NCBI GenBank assembly: GCA_021810145.1
Contig: JAJZJL010000006.1
Span: 1 to 62,544 of the forward strand
Source of the DNA: Planctomycetota bacterium
GTDB lineage: Bacteria > Planctomycetota > Phycisphaerae > WQYP01
DNA length: 62,544 nt
Direction of reading: 5' to 3'
The translations under genes and the position numbers were made by a program. This document shows, piece by piece, positions 35,160 to 43,894 of the stretch (position 1 is the first letter of the stretch; every line of letters begins with the position of its first letter). Under the pieces are notes generated by a model. That model was not told the origin of the DNA and did no database searches. It saw only the letters and a list, made by a program, of their open reading frames with translations.

Positions 35160-36365
35160 ATGCAATTAGCGTCACGTCTTGATCAAATCGCCGAATCAAT
35201 CACACTTGCCGTTACCGCCCGTGCCAATGCCCTGAAAAAGCAGGGAGTGGATGTGGTAAGCTTTGGTGCCGGGGAACCGGATTTTGACACGCCATCGGCT
35301 ATTAAGGAAGCGGCCATAGCGGCTTTGCGTGCGGGAAAAACCAAATATGAACCCACCGTTGGCACACCAGAGGCTCGCAAAGCGATAGCCGATAAATTGG
35401 CCCGCTATAACAAACTCCCCTATGCCCCGGAACAGATTATCGTATCCGTTGGCGGGAAACATTCGCTTTATGTCGCGCTTATGGCCGTGCTGAATCCCGG
35501 CGACGAGGTTCTGATTCCGGCTCCGTACTGGGTCAGCTATCCGGAAATGGTCAAACTAGCCGGGGGCGTACCGGTGATTATCCACGGTGATCCGGCGCAC
35601 GAATTCAAGATCACTGCCCAACAGCTTGCCGCTGCCATTACGCCCAAAACAAAGATGTTCATTATGAATTCTCCGAGCAATCCAGGTGGCCATACCTACC
35701 AGCCTGAGGAACTTTCGGCTTTGGCTGACGTTATTAAGCCGCATGGCCAAATCTGGGTATGCAGCGATGAAATTTACGAACGCCTGCTTTTTGGCGGTCA
35801 GAAAACATGTTCCTGGGCAGCTATTGACTGGAATGTGTGGAAAGATCGTACCATTACCTGCAATTGTTTGAGCAAAACATACGCCATGACGGGGTGGCGC
35901 ATCGGCTACACCGCAGGTCCCAAGGCACTTATTGATGCCATGAACAAGTTGCAAAGCCAGATGACCAGCAATATCACCAGCTTCTGTATGCCGGCTATTG
36001 TTGAAGCACTCAACAATCCGGCAATGGAAGGTGAAGTAGAGAAAATGCGGCAGGCCTTTGAAAAGCGTGGCGCGCACATCTGGCAACGGCTCAATGCGTT
36101 GCCGGGCGTCAAGTGCGTGCGCCCAACAGGGGCATTTTACGCATTTCCCAGCATCGCCGGTGTTTTGGGCAAGCCGCTGGGCCAAGCCGGTGCCCGGCCC
36201 AAAGATGCCATTGAGTTTTGTCGTATTGTTCTGGATGAAGCCCATGTCGCTCTGGTTCCGGGTAACGATTTCGGTTTCCCCGATCATGTGCGACTGAGCT
36301 TTGCCACAAGCATGGAACAAATCGATAAGGGCCTCGACCGCCTTCAAAAAATATTGACGGCCTGA
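35160..36365 (+). CDS. aspC: Aspartate/aromatic aminotransferase, class I PLP-dependent
   Basis: A fold-type I PLP aminotransferase of the I-gamma/Ib aspartate aminotransferase group, about 401 residues. The PLP-binding Lys is K239 in NCLSKTYAMTGWRIGY. Other cofactor residues lie in NSPSNPGG (Asn) and VCSDEIYERLLF (Asp, Tyr). The C-terminal substrate-carboxylate Arg is in DHVRLSFATS. The N-terminal segment SITLAVTARANALKKQGVDV is typical of subgroup Ib enzymes, which act on aspartate and sometimes prephenate. The start is fixed by GGAAAGGA eight bases before the ATG at 35160. A TATAAT at 35128-35133 could be its -10 box, but no good -35 is present. Confidence 0.88.
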   Translation: MQLASRLDQIAESITLAVTARANALKKQGVDVVSFGAGEPDFDTPSAIKEAAIAALRAGKTKYEPTVGTPEARKAIADKLARYNKLPYAPEQIIVSVGGKHSLYVALMAVLNPGDEVLIPAPYWVSYPEMVKLAGGVPVIIHGDPAHEFKITAQQLAAAITPKTKMFIMNSPSNPGGHTYQPEELSALADVIKPHGQIWVCSDEIYERLLFGGQKTCSWAAIDWNVWKDRTITCNCLSKTYAMTGWRIGYTAGPKALIDAMNKLQSQMTSNITSFCMPAIVEALNNPAMEGEVEKMRQAFEKRGAHIWQRLNALPGVKCVRPTGAFYAFPSIAGVLGKPLGQAGARPKDAIEFCRIVLDEAHVALVPGNDFGFPDHVRLSFATSMEQIDKGLDRLQKILTA

Positions 36366-36441
36366 CGGATAAGCCGGGCACTCTCTATCGGATCCTGGTG
36401 ATACGGCCACGATGATGCCTGGCGGCGCAGGCAGGCTCTTT

Positions 36442-36469
36442 GCAATTGGCAAAGTGTATTGCCAATTGC
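36442..36469. repeat. Perfect 11-bp hairpin downstream of the aminotransferase gene
   Basis: GCAATTGGCAA and TTGCCAATTGC are separated by a 6-base loop. The stem is AT-rich and not followed by a T-run, so it is not a standard terminator. It lies 77 bases after the aminotransferase stop and could be an mRNA 3'-end hairpin or a DNA-binding site. Confidence 0.6.
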
Positions 36470-36592
36470 GTCATCAATGCTTGGCGGACAATATAACTTC
36501 AAGGCCGCACGTCATTTATTTTTTGATCCCGGAAATTGCAGGCTCGCTACAAACGCCGGCCCGTTGGTGGATTTCTCGGTGCTTATTGCGGT

Positions 36593-36626
36593 TTTTAAAA
36601 AAAAAGCCGCAGCGATACGCTGCGGC
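36593..36626 (-). terminator. Intrinsic terminator of first PEP-CTERM gene
   Basis: GCCGCAGC (36606-36613), a 5-base loop and GCTGCGGC (36619-36626) form a perfect GC-rich stem. On the minus strand it is followed by a run of nine T. It sits 40 bases after the stop of the PEP-CTERM gene. Confidence 0.88.
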
Positions 36627-36666
36627 CAAGCAATTGCTGTTAAGTTTTTACCCAACCTGAATTCTT

Positions 36667-37368
36667 TCAGGCATTGGTCTTGCGGCGGCGAGCGCCAACA
36701 AGCAGTGCCAGTCCACCCACGGCGAACAGGCCAAGTGTAGCCGGTGCCGGAACCGGAACAGATGTCGTTGTTGCGATGATGACCGAATTGACACTGTTAA
36801 TCGTGGTTGACGAAGAGAGAGCAACGCTGTCAGAGGTCAGCAACTCAATAGTGCCCATGTTATTTGCGGCGATGGTTGATACCACCGGCCCGGTTGCGCT
36901 GTAGGCCTTTAAATTGGGATCACTGACAAAGTTAACAGTTGGAACCGTTGCCGTGCCGCCACTGCTCAAGGGATTCAATTGTCCACCAGACATGACTGAT
37001 TCCGAGCTTGTGCCGTTGGTTACATTTACCGTAACGTCGCCTTGAATGGCATTGATGCCCATGTTGGTCGGCAGGGTGATGCTGTCATCAGTTGCTTGAA
37101 AATTTGCAGTAGCCACGCCCGGGTTTGACGATGTAAGCCCTGTAACGGTAAAGCTCAACTGCTGAGCGCCGGAGCTGGTAACCGATTCGGTAACATTCAA
37201 TCCACTCCAGGAGAAGCCTGCGTAGCTGCTGGAACTCACAAATGAATTTGGTGAGGATAATCCGATGACATGGCCATTCAAGCTCACTTCAATAGTGGCA
37301 AATGCGTGAGGAACACCAACTGCTGCCATACCCAATGCCGCGATTCCGAACAGTGCTGACTTTTTCAT
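36667..37368 (-). CDS. PEP-CTERM sorting domain protein
   Basis: A secreted, cell-surface-sorted protein of about 233 residues. The signal peptide is residues 1-26 (MKKSALFGIAALGMAAVGVPHAFA). The middle is rich in Ser, Thr, Val and Asn with a beta-sandwich-like pattern, typical of extracellular matrix proteins. The C-terminal sorting signal is VPVPAPATLGLF, a hydrophobic helix and the basic tail GARRRKTNA. The motif is VPAP rather than VPEP, a common variant recognised by exosortase-type systems. The ATG at 37368 is chosen because AGGGAGA lies six bases upstream. It has its own strong promoter and terminator and so is monocistronic. No exosortase gene is in the window. Confidence 0.82.
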   Translation of the reverse strand: MKKSALFGIAALGMAAVGVPHAFATIEVSLNGHVIGLSSPNSFVSSSSYAGFSWSGLNVTESVTSSGAQQLSFTVTGLTSSNPGVATANFQATDDSITLPTNMGINAIQGDVTVNVTNGTSSESVMSGGQLNPLSSGGTATVPTVNFVSDPNLKAYSATGPVVSTIAANNMGTIELLTSDSVALSSSTTINSVNSVIIATTTSVPVPAPATLGLFAVGGLALLVGARRRKTNA

Positions 37369-37558
37369 AGTCATCTCCCTAAAAAGGGGCCAAAATAATA
37401 GTCCTGATCATTGGCCGCCCATCGAACAACAATGGACTACGTACCCCAGATCAGTTTTTATTTCTAAACGTCGCGGATTAATCTTGACCGCACCGTCACT
37501 TGAATGAAAAAACTAATACTAAACCTTTTTCACCCAAGATTAACTATGGCAGTGTGGA

Positions 37559-37587
37559 AGTATAATCCCATAAAAGTGCGGAGTCAA
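37559..37587 (-). promoter_or_regulatory. sigma70 promoter of first PEP-CTERM gene
   Basis: On the minus strand TTGACT (37587-37582), 17 bases and TATACT (37564-37559) make a near-consensus promoter. The predicted leader of about 185 nt before the ATG is AT-rich and has no evident open frame. Confidence 0.72.
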
Positions 37588-37706
37588 GAAATAATTTGCA
37601 AAATGTTAAAGTTTTTTTTATGGGTTATATTTTGTTATTTTCGGACCTGATATATTCGCTTATGCGTTTGTTTTGGGTGGGGGGGGGCGGTCTGGCAAGG
37701 CGCATA

Positions 37707-37742
37707 AAAAGGACCGCAGTGATCAATCACTGCGGTCCTTTT
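37707..37742 (-). terminator. Intrinsic terminator of second PEP-CTERM gene
   Basis: AAAAGGACCGCAGTGAT pairs perfectly with ATCACTGCGGTCCTTTT around a 2-base centre. The A and T flanks make it usable in both directions. It lies 25 bases beyond the stop of the minus-strand PEP-CTERM gene. A G9 run (37679-37687) lies just beyond it. Confidence 0.9.
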
Positions 37743-37767
37743 GTTTGCATTCAAGGGCGAAGTTTTT

Positions 37768-38493
37768 TCAGGATCGCGCTTTGTTCCGGCGGCCGGCAGC
37801 CAGCAGAGTTAATCCGCCGACGGCAAACAGCGCCAGCGCGGCCGGTTCTGGGACCGGTATGGTGCTGTCACTGATGTTGGTGACCAAGGTCGTGGGATTT
37901 ATTGCCGTGCTGGGATTAATCGTAAGGGCAATTGTATTAATAACGGTTAATTGACCGCTGAACGCCCCCAAGTTTGTTCCCGGCGAGCTGTAAGCTACGG
38001 AGGACGATGGTGATGTGGGAGAGCCTACGGAATTCAGTCCCAGTGAGCCGGAGTCCTGGAATCCCAATGACGAAGGAATCGACGACGCGATGGCACTGTT
38101 AAAGTCAACGGTCTGTGCGGATGTCGCCCCGGTTGCTACCGCAGTACCTGCCGCCTGCATGGACTGGGCGTTAGGATCTGTGATGCTTTCTTCAGCAATG
38201 AAGGATATCGTTGCATTTGAATTGCCGGTATTGCCGTTCGTTACGCCAGTCAAGCCAAGTGTAAATTGATTGGTCGCGGCGTTGGTCTGTACCAGAACGC
38301 CACTCCATGAAAAACCGCCAAGTGGAGCTGAACTTGCAGCGAAGTAGTACGCGCCCGAGCCGAGGGACAACGCTGTTGGGGTTACCGTGTTGCTCCCTAC
38401 CGTAACTTGCAGCACGGGGGTCGCGAATGCGTTCGTGGCTCCAAGGGCAGCCATTCCCATTGCGGCGATACCAAAGAGTGTTGCGGTCTTCAT
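37768..38493 (-). CDS. PEP-CTERM sorting domain protein
   Basis: A second secreted surface protein, about 241 residues. The signal peptide resembles that of the neighbouring gene (MKTATLFGIAAMGMAALGATNAFA). The middle is a low-complexity Ser/Thr/Ala/Asn-rich beta-type domain. The sorting signal is IPVPEPAALALF plus a hydrophobic helix and a basic tail GRRNKARS, the canonical VPEP form. The ATG at 38493 has GGGAGA seven bases upstream, so the longer frame from 38616 is rejected. With the previous gene it forms a related pair, each with its own promoter and terminator. It is likely a cell-envelope or matrix protein exported via Sec and processed by an exosortase encoded elsewhere. Confidence 0.85.
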   Translation of the reverse strand: MKTATLFGIAAMGMAALGATNAFATPVLQVTVGSNTVTPTALSLGSGAYYFAASSAPLGGFSWSGVLVQTNAATNQFTLGLTGVTNGNTGNSNATISFIAEESITDPNAQSMQAAGTAVATGATSAQTVDFNSAIASSIPSSLGFQDSGSLGLNSVGSPTSPSSSVAYSSPGTNLGAFSGQLTVINTIALTINPSTAINPTTLVTNISDSTIPVPEPAALALFAVGGLTLLAAGRRNKARS

Positions 38494-38709
38494 TGTGACA
38501 TCTCCCATAAAAGAAAGCATAGATGCGAGCAACCCAAAGCGGTTTGTTGACAACAACAAGCTACGCGCCTCAGGCCACGTCCATCGATAAGCTGCAAAGA
38601 TTGAATCTTCATTCAATTCATTTGCCGCTTTCGCTGTTTTAACTAATAAACAAGGGTAACAGACTGGTTCTGTACAACCCTCACCTTCAGACCTACTCCA
38701 TTGAAAGGG

Positions 38710-38738
38710 AGTATAGCCCGGTGCGTGAATGCTGTCAA
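38710..38738 (-). promoter_or_regulatory. sigma70 promoter of second PEP-CTERM gene
   Basis: On the minus strand TTGACA (38738-38733), 17 bases and TATACT (38715-38710) form a nearly perfect promoter. The predicted 5' leader is about 210 nt. The same -10 sequence and spacing occur at the other PEP-CTERM gene. Confidence 0.75.
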
Positions 38739-38872
38739 ATAAAAAATGGAAAATTTTTCAAAATTTCGCCCCCGATAATTAAATATTGCTTTTTATTGAA
38801 AGACCGGGATCCTGTTAAAGCTCATTGCCTGCCCAATTCTCACGCTATTTCGCGCTTCGCCATCGCCTCGAA

Positions 38873-38902
38873 TTGGACGGTCCATGGCCAAACCGCTAAA
38901 CT
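38873..38902 (+). promoter_or_regulatory. Possible promoter of ribH-nusB
   Basis: TTGGAC (38873-38878), 18 bases and TAAACT (38897-38902) lie 29 bases before the ribH ATG. Both hexamers are imperfect, so this is only a candidate. Confidence 0.4.
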
Positions 38903-38931
38903 AAAGGGCTTGTTTTGGTGGAGATATGCTT

Positions 38932-39417
38932 ATGATTTCTGATCTGCGTGGTCAACTTTGTGTTAAACCGCAACAGCATTATGTCATTATTGCCGCTGAA
39001 TTTAATGGATTGATCACATCGCGGCTTGCCGATGGCGCGGTTGAAGCTCTGGTGCGCCACGGTGCCAATGAAAAGCAGATCAGCAGAATCTGGGTGCCGG
39101 GAAGCTTTGAGATTCCCACCGTCGCGATGCGTCTGGCCAGAAGTGAAAAATTCTCGGCCATTATCTGCCTTGGCTGCATAATTCGTGGCCAGACTGCTCA
39201 TTTTGATCATGTGGCACAACAGGTTGCCAGTGGCATTGCCGCAATTGGCCCGGCCACGGGGGTGCCGACCATTTTTGGCATCATCACGGCGGATACCGTG
39301 GAACAGGCGATGGATCGAGCCGGTTTGAAAATGGGCAACGCCGGTTGGAGCGCCGCGTGCGCCGCCATGGAAATGGCGGATGTGCTGAATCAATTGTCCG
39401 CGCTACAGAACTCTTAA
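38932..39417 (+). CDS. ribH: 6,7-dimethyl-8-ribityllumazine synthase
   Basis: The penultimate step of riboflavin synthesis. The protein forms pentamers or 60-mers. The family motifs are AAEFNGLITSRLADGA near residue 20, PGSFEIPTVA near 55, and GCIIRGQTAHFDHVA, which contains the catalytic His. They are followed by PTIFGIITADTVEQAMDRAG and the terminal NAGWSAACAAMEMA. The second ATG at 38932, eight bases after GGAGA, is preferred over 38926. The nusB gene starts 12 bases after the stop, a very common bacterial pairing. Confidence 0.95.
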   Translation: MISDLRGQLCVKPQQHYVIIAAEFNGLITSRLADGAVEALVRHGANEKQISRIWVPGSFEIPTVAMRLARSEKFSAIICLGCIIRGQTAHFDHVAQQVASGIAAIGPATGVPTIFGIITADTVEQAMDRAGLKMGNAGWSAACAAMEMADVLNQLSALQNS

Positions 39418-39428
39418 CAGGAAACATT

Positions 39429-39869
39429 GTGAATACAACGAATGAAAAACGTTCCGCAGCCCGCCGCATTGCCCTGCAGGCAATTTATCAGGCGGAGGTG
39501 CAGGGCGACACTTTTATAGCGCAAATGCTACCCACGTTTATCAGTCAAGCCACCGATGATAACGACGTGCGGCAACTCGCCACATCCATGGCCTGCGGTG
39601 CATGGGATTATCACAAAGAGGCCGACGAATGGGCGGGACGACTGATTCCGCGCTGGACGATCACGCGCCTCGCGGCGGTGGACCGCAATATTCTGCGGCT
39701 GGCGCTTTGGGAATTAACCCATCAGCCGCAGACGCCGGGAAAAGTGGTGCTGGATGAAGCGATTAACATGGCCAGAGAATACTCCACAGAAGAGAGTTAC
39801 GGTTTTATTAACGGCGTATTGGATGCGGCTTTAAAGCAGCATAACCGACTCACTGACAGCGCGAGATAA
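39429..39869 (+). CDS. nusB: Transcription antitermination factor NusB
   Basis: A small all-helical protein that with NusE binds boxA of rRNA leaders. The 146-residue length is normal. Family features are SAARRIALQAIYQAEVQG near the start, DRNILRLALWELTH near residue 90, and KVVLDEAINMAREYSTEESYGFINGVLDA at the C-terminus. The start is a GTG at 39429 after an AGGAAA. The longer ATG frame from 39345 would overlap ribH by 73 bases and is not needed. Co-transcribed with ribH. Confidence 0.93.
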   Translation: MNTTNEKRSAARRIALQAIYQAEVQGDTFIAQMLPTFISQATDDNDVRQLATSMACGAWDYHKEADEWAGRLIPRWTITRLAAVDRNILRLALWELTHQPQTPGKVVLDEAINMAREYSTEESYGFINGVLDAALKQHNRLTDSAR

Positions 39870-39995
39870 TGGCACAGTCGTTGCGCACTGAATGTGCAAC
39901 ATCCGCGGGCCGCGGCAACAGGATGCAAGATGTGTTGAGGTAAGGCAAATAGATCATTGCGGGGTATTCTGGCGGATACAACGCATTGATGCACG

Positions 39996-41819
39996 GTGAT
40001 GGAGGCATATGAAGCTGTGAAAACTCCTGAGGATCGAGGGTCCACAACCGAGGGCGTCGGGGTTTCGCCGTCGCTGGGGCCAGTATTGGAATATGAACAA
40101 ATGACCGCCCACGCCACACTCTTCGGGCGTGATGTCTGGAGACTGGCGGGTTTGTCGGTCATGATTGGAGCAGTGGCGGCGGTCGTGGCCATGGCATTGC
40201 TGCGGCTGATCGGCCTGCTGACGAATCTCTGTTTTTACGGTCGATTTTCACTGTCTTTTGCCGATCCGACATCGGCGCATCTGGGAATATGGGTTATCGC
40301 TGTACCGATCATCGGTGCTGTGGTCGTGGGGATTATGGCCCGATATGGCCACGCCGGCATCCGCGGCCACGGTATTCCGGAAGCGATGGAAAATATTCTT
40401 ACCAATCAAAGTCGCATCCCCATGAGCCTGACGTTGCTGAAACCCATTTCGGCGGCAATCAGTATCGGCACAGGCGGCCCGTTTGGTGCCGAAGGGCCGA
40501 TCATCGCGACCGGTGGAGCCTTTGGGTCATTGGTGGGGCAGATTCTTCACACCACCGCGGACGAGCGAAAAATCCTGCTCTCCGCCGGCGCTGCGGCGGG
40601 AATGGCGGCAACATTCGGATCACCGGTTTCAGCTGTGTTACTGGCTGTTGAACTGCTGTTATTTGAGTTTCGCGCACGGTCGCTGGTGCCGGTGGCTTTG
40701 GCCAGCGCTACCGCGGCGGGTTTACGGATTATATTTATGGGCGACAAGCCCATTTTTGCCATGCCCAATGTTGGTCCGGCCAATCACTGGTCATTGATTT
40801 TTTATGCGGTCATCGGCTTGATTGCCGGCGTCGCCGCCGCCGGTGTCACGCGATTGTTGTATCTGGTGGAAGACGGCTTCGAAAAATACAGTCATGTGCA
40901 CTGGATGTGGTGGCCTGCCCTGGGGGCTGTGGTGGTCGGCGTTTGCGGCTATTTTGACCATCACAGCATGGGCGTTGGATACGACAATATCTTTCATCTG
41001 CTGGCCGGCGGTATGGCCATCAAAGCCATTCTGATGCTTCTGATACTTAAATGGATTTCATGGACGGTGGCGCTGGGCAGCGGCACCTCCGGCGGCACTT
41101 TGGCTCCGCTGTTTACCCTGGGCAGCGCCCTGGGCCTGCTGCTGGGCATGGCCGTGGTGCATTTCTTTCCTGATTCCGGAGTGGATGTGCGCGTGGCGGC
41201 ACTGGTGGGTATGGCGGCATTGTTTGCAGGCGCGTCGCGCGCTTTGCTTACCAGCATTGTTTTCGCGTTTGAAACCACCATGCAGCCGCACGGATTGCTT
41301 CCCCTGCTGGCTGGATGCACAACCGCGTTTCTTGTTTCCTGCCTGCTGATGCGCGATACGATCATGACTGAAAAAATTGCCCGGAGGGGTATCCGGGTGC
41401 AGACGGAATATTCAACGGATTTTCTGGATCGTCTTTTTGTACGCGATGCCTATACACGCGAGGCCATATGCCTGGATGGCTCCAGAACGGTGGCCGAAAC
41501 GCGTCAGTTGATCTTTGCCAAATGGGCCGTATTAAAACACCACGAATTTCCGATTCTCAACGATGATAAAAAGCTCGTCGGCGTGCTGTCTTATCGCGAA
41601 TTGCTTGACACGCGCGTTGATCCGGCAATCGCGTTGCGTTCTTTGATTAATCGTAAGCCGATTGTCATTGAACCGGATAGTCCCTTACGCCTCGCGGATA
41701 ACCTGATGTCGCGCTATAACGTAGGCCACCTGATCGTGACCGCCCCGGACAAGCCGGATCAGGTTATCGGCGTGATAACCCGCACGGACTTGCTGGCGGC
41801 ACACCGGCGGTTCAGTTAA
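39996..41819 (+). CDS. ClC-type chloride channel or H+/Cl- antiporter with CBS domains
   Basis: A 607-residue ClC transporter. Selectivity-filter motifs are GHGIPEAM (GSGIP equivalent, helix D), GTGGPFGAEGPII (GxEGP, helix F, with the gating Glu at residue 166 retained) and the GTSGGTLAPLF motif (GxFxP equivalent, helix N). About ten to twelve membrane helices fill residues 50-460. Two CBS domains follow: VAETRQLIFAKWAVLKHHEFP with LVGVLSYRELLD, and LADNLMSRYNVGHLIV with VIGVITRTDLLAAH. CBS pairs bind adenine nucleotides in related channels. It is followed 55 bases later by a paralogue of equal architecture. Confidence 0.9.
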   Translation: MMEAYEAVKTPEDRGSTTEGVGVSPSLGPVLEYEQMTAHATLFGRDVWRLAGLSVMIGAVAAVVAMALLRLIGLLTNLCFYGRFSLSFADPTSAHLGIWVIAVPIIGAVVVGIMARYGHAGIRGHGIPEAMENILTNQSRIPMSLTLLKPISAAISIGTGGPFGAEGPIIATGGAFGSLVGQILHTTADERKILLSAGAAAGMAATFGSPVSAVLLAVELLLFEFRARSLVPVALASATAAGLRIIFMGDKPIFAMPNVGPANHWSLIFYAVIGLIAGVAAAGVTRLLYLVEDGFEKYSHVHWMWWPALGAVVVGVCGYFDHHSMGVGYDNIFHLLAGGMAIKAILMLLILKWISWTVALGSGTSGGTLAPLFTLGSALGLLLGMAVVHFFPDSGVDVRVAALVGMAALFAGASRALLTSIVFAFETTMQPHGLLPLLAGCTTAFLVSCLLMRDTIMTEKIARRGIRVQTEYSTDFLDRLFVRDAYTREAICLDGSRTVAETRQLIFAKWAVLKHHEFPILNDDKKLVGVLSYRELLDTRVDPAIALRSLINRKPIVIEPDSPLRLADNLMSRYNVGHLIVTAPDKPDQVIGVITRTDLLAAHRRFS

Positions 41820-41874
41820 TGGCCATGCCCTGCGCTCTACTTATCGGTGCCGGGTGATGCCGTGAGGATCTTAC

Positions 41875-43671
41875 GTGACGGATGAAAAAAAAGTCTCGTC
41901 GAGACCGTCTGCACCGCCTGCCGCCTTTGTGACCGTCGCGGTGCCGGGGAAATCAATGCGTGGCATCCTGGGACCTGACGGATGGCTGCTGTGCCTGTTG
42001 GCACTGGGCCTTGGCGTGATGGGCGAACTGGCTGCATTCTGCATCATCCACTGGATCTATTTCGTTACCAACCTCTGCTTTTACGGGCGGTTCTCCTTTG
42101 CCGCCGCGGCTCCGTCTGATCAGGCCATCGGTTTGGGTGTGTTGTTTATTCCAGTTATCGGTGGACTGGCAGTGGGGCTTCTGGCGCGTTACGGTTCGCC
42201 ATTAATACGGGGACACGGCCTGCCAGAAGTGATGGACAGCACGCTTTTTCACGAAGGCCGCATTCCATGGCTCGGAGCGATACTCAAACCCTTTTCCATC
42301 GGAATCAGCATTGGTACCGGCGGCCCCTTTGGACCGGAAGCCATTATCCCTACCGGCGGCGCAATGGGGTCTTTATTGGGCCAGCTTCGCTTCTTTACAA
42401 CGCAGCAGCGCCGCGTACTGTTGGCCGCCGGGGCGGCGGCGGGTATGTCGGCCACTTTTGGTGCGCCCGTGGCGTCAGTGTTGCTCGCCATTGAGCTGTT
42501 GCTATTTGAATTTCAGCCGGTATCGGTGGTCGTGGTCGCAATAGCCAGTGCCACAGCCGAAATATTGCATGTCGTGATTGACGGTCCGGCTCCCTTATTT
42601 CAGATGCCGCCATTGCCGGCACCTGACCTGGCGGCGCTGTTGTGTTATGCGGTGGTGGGGCTGCTGGTCGGATTGTTTTCAGTTGTGATGACGCGCGGGC
42701 TTTATTGGGTCGGCGAACTGTTTAAGAAATGGGGAACGCTCTGGCGGATACACTGGATGTGGTGGCCCGCGGCAGGTGGTATTGCGGTGGGAATTTGCGG
42801 GCTGATTGATGCTCGGTCGATGGGGATCGGATTTTCTAATATCCGTTTAATGCTGTCCGGAAAAATGGCACTCCAGACTGCGGCAGTGCTGCTGGTCACG
42901 CGCGTTGTGGCATGGATGCTTTCCCTGGGCAGCGGGAACTCGGGAACGATTATCAGTCCTCTTTTTAATATCGGCTCCGCTCTGGGGGCCTTGCTCGGCG
43001 GTGTAGCGATATTTCTGTTGCCGCATGCGGGGATCAGCATGGCGACCGCAGCGCTGGTCGGGATGGCTGCGATGTTTGCCGGCGCAAGCTGGGCACCGAT
43101 GACGGCGATGGTATTTGCATTTGAGACCACTCTTCAACCCAATGGTCTGGCCCCACTGGTAGTTGGATGCGCTGCGTCCTTTCTGGTTTCATGTGCTTTG
43201 ATGAAGGACAACATGCTTACGGAGAAATTTCTCCGTCGCTCAGGCCGGGTTCTGCTGCAGCCGCACGCGGATTTTCTGGATCGGCTGCTGGTTCGTGACG
43301 CCTGCTCGCGGCATATTGTGTGTCTCCGCGCCGCACAGCCCATCGGGCAGGTCAAAGAACTTCTGACACAAAGCCATGGCCCATACCTTCACCACATATT
43401 TCCAGTTGTTGACCAGCAGGGATTGCTGCTGGGGGTCGTTTCGCAACATGCCGTGCTCAGTACATCCGCTGCGGCTACCGAGCCGCTGCAGTGCATTACG
43501 CATCAACCGGCGTTTGTGGTACATGCCTACGAATCACTGCGCGATGCGGATAATATGATGGTGCGGCATGGCATTGGTCATCTGGTGGTGGTGGATGTGG
43601 AAGATCCGCGGCAGGTGCTTGGGGTCATTACCCGGGCGGATATTCTCGCGGCCCATCGTCGCATTGCATAA
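41875..43671 (+). CDS. ClC-type transporter paralogue with altered filter motif, CBS domains
   Basis: A 598-residue tandem paralogue of the preceding ClC gene. It has the same architecture: membrane core about residues 40-450 and two CBS domains (IGQVKELLTQSHGPYLHHIFP with LLGVVSQHAVL, and DADNMMVRHGIGHLVV with VLGVITRADILAAH). Helix D keeps GHGLPEVMD. The helix F motif is GPFGPEAIIP instead of GxEGP: the gating Glu (residue 155) remains but the following Gly-Pro is Ala-Ile. Helix N is GNSGTIISPLF. The start GTG at 41875 follows GAGGATC. The two genes are probably co-transcribed. The filter change suggests altered anion selectivity or a partner subunit role. Confidence 0.88.
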   Translation: MTDEKKVSSRPSAPPAAFVTVAVPGKSMRGILGPDGWLLCLLALGLGVMGELAAFCIIHWIYFVTNLCFYGRFSFAAAAPSDQAIGLGVLFIPVIGGLAVGLLARYGSPLIRGHGLPEVMDSTLFHEGRIPWLGAILKPFSIGISIGTGGPFGPEAIIPTGGAMGSLLGQLRFFTTQQRRVLLAAGAAAGMSATFGAPVASVLLAIELLLFEFQPVSVVVVAIASATAEILHVVIDGPAPLFQMPPLPAPDLAALLCYAVVGLLVGLFSVVMTRGLYWVGELFKKWGTLWRIHWMWWPAAGGIAVGICGLIDARSMGIGFSNIRLMLSGKMALQTAAVLLVTRVVAWMLSLGSGNSGTIISPLFNIGSALGALLGGVAIFLLPHAGISMATAALVGMAAMFAGASWAPMTAMVFAFETTLQPNGLAPLVVGCAASFLVSCALMKDNMLTEKFLRRSGRVLLQPHADFLDRLLVRDACSRHIVCLRAAQPIGQVKELLTQSHGPYLHHIFPVVDQQGLLLGVVSQHAVLSTSAAATEPLQCITHQPAFVVHAYESLRDADNMMVRHGIGHLVVVDVEDPRQVLGVITRADILAAHRRIA

Positions 43672-43894
43672 ATTATCCGGTGGCACGCGGTCAAGTAAGA
43701 CATGCTGATGCAATGCCGAAAGGCTCGTGTCGGATGCGGAAGATTTGTCAAAATGAAACTTTCACCGCATCATCTTTGACTTTGGCGCGTTTGGCTATCT
43801 GGTAGCGAGGCCTTGCGTCGGCGGATGGTAGAGTCCACAATCTGGATTGTTGATGACCAGCGCAGGGTGTATCCCTGGAAAGCGCGGAGAGGTA

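Noticed and set aside
37679..37687. G9 run as a quadruplex element
   Set aside because: A single homopolymer tract without three further G-tracts cannot form an ordinary intramolecular quadruplex.
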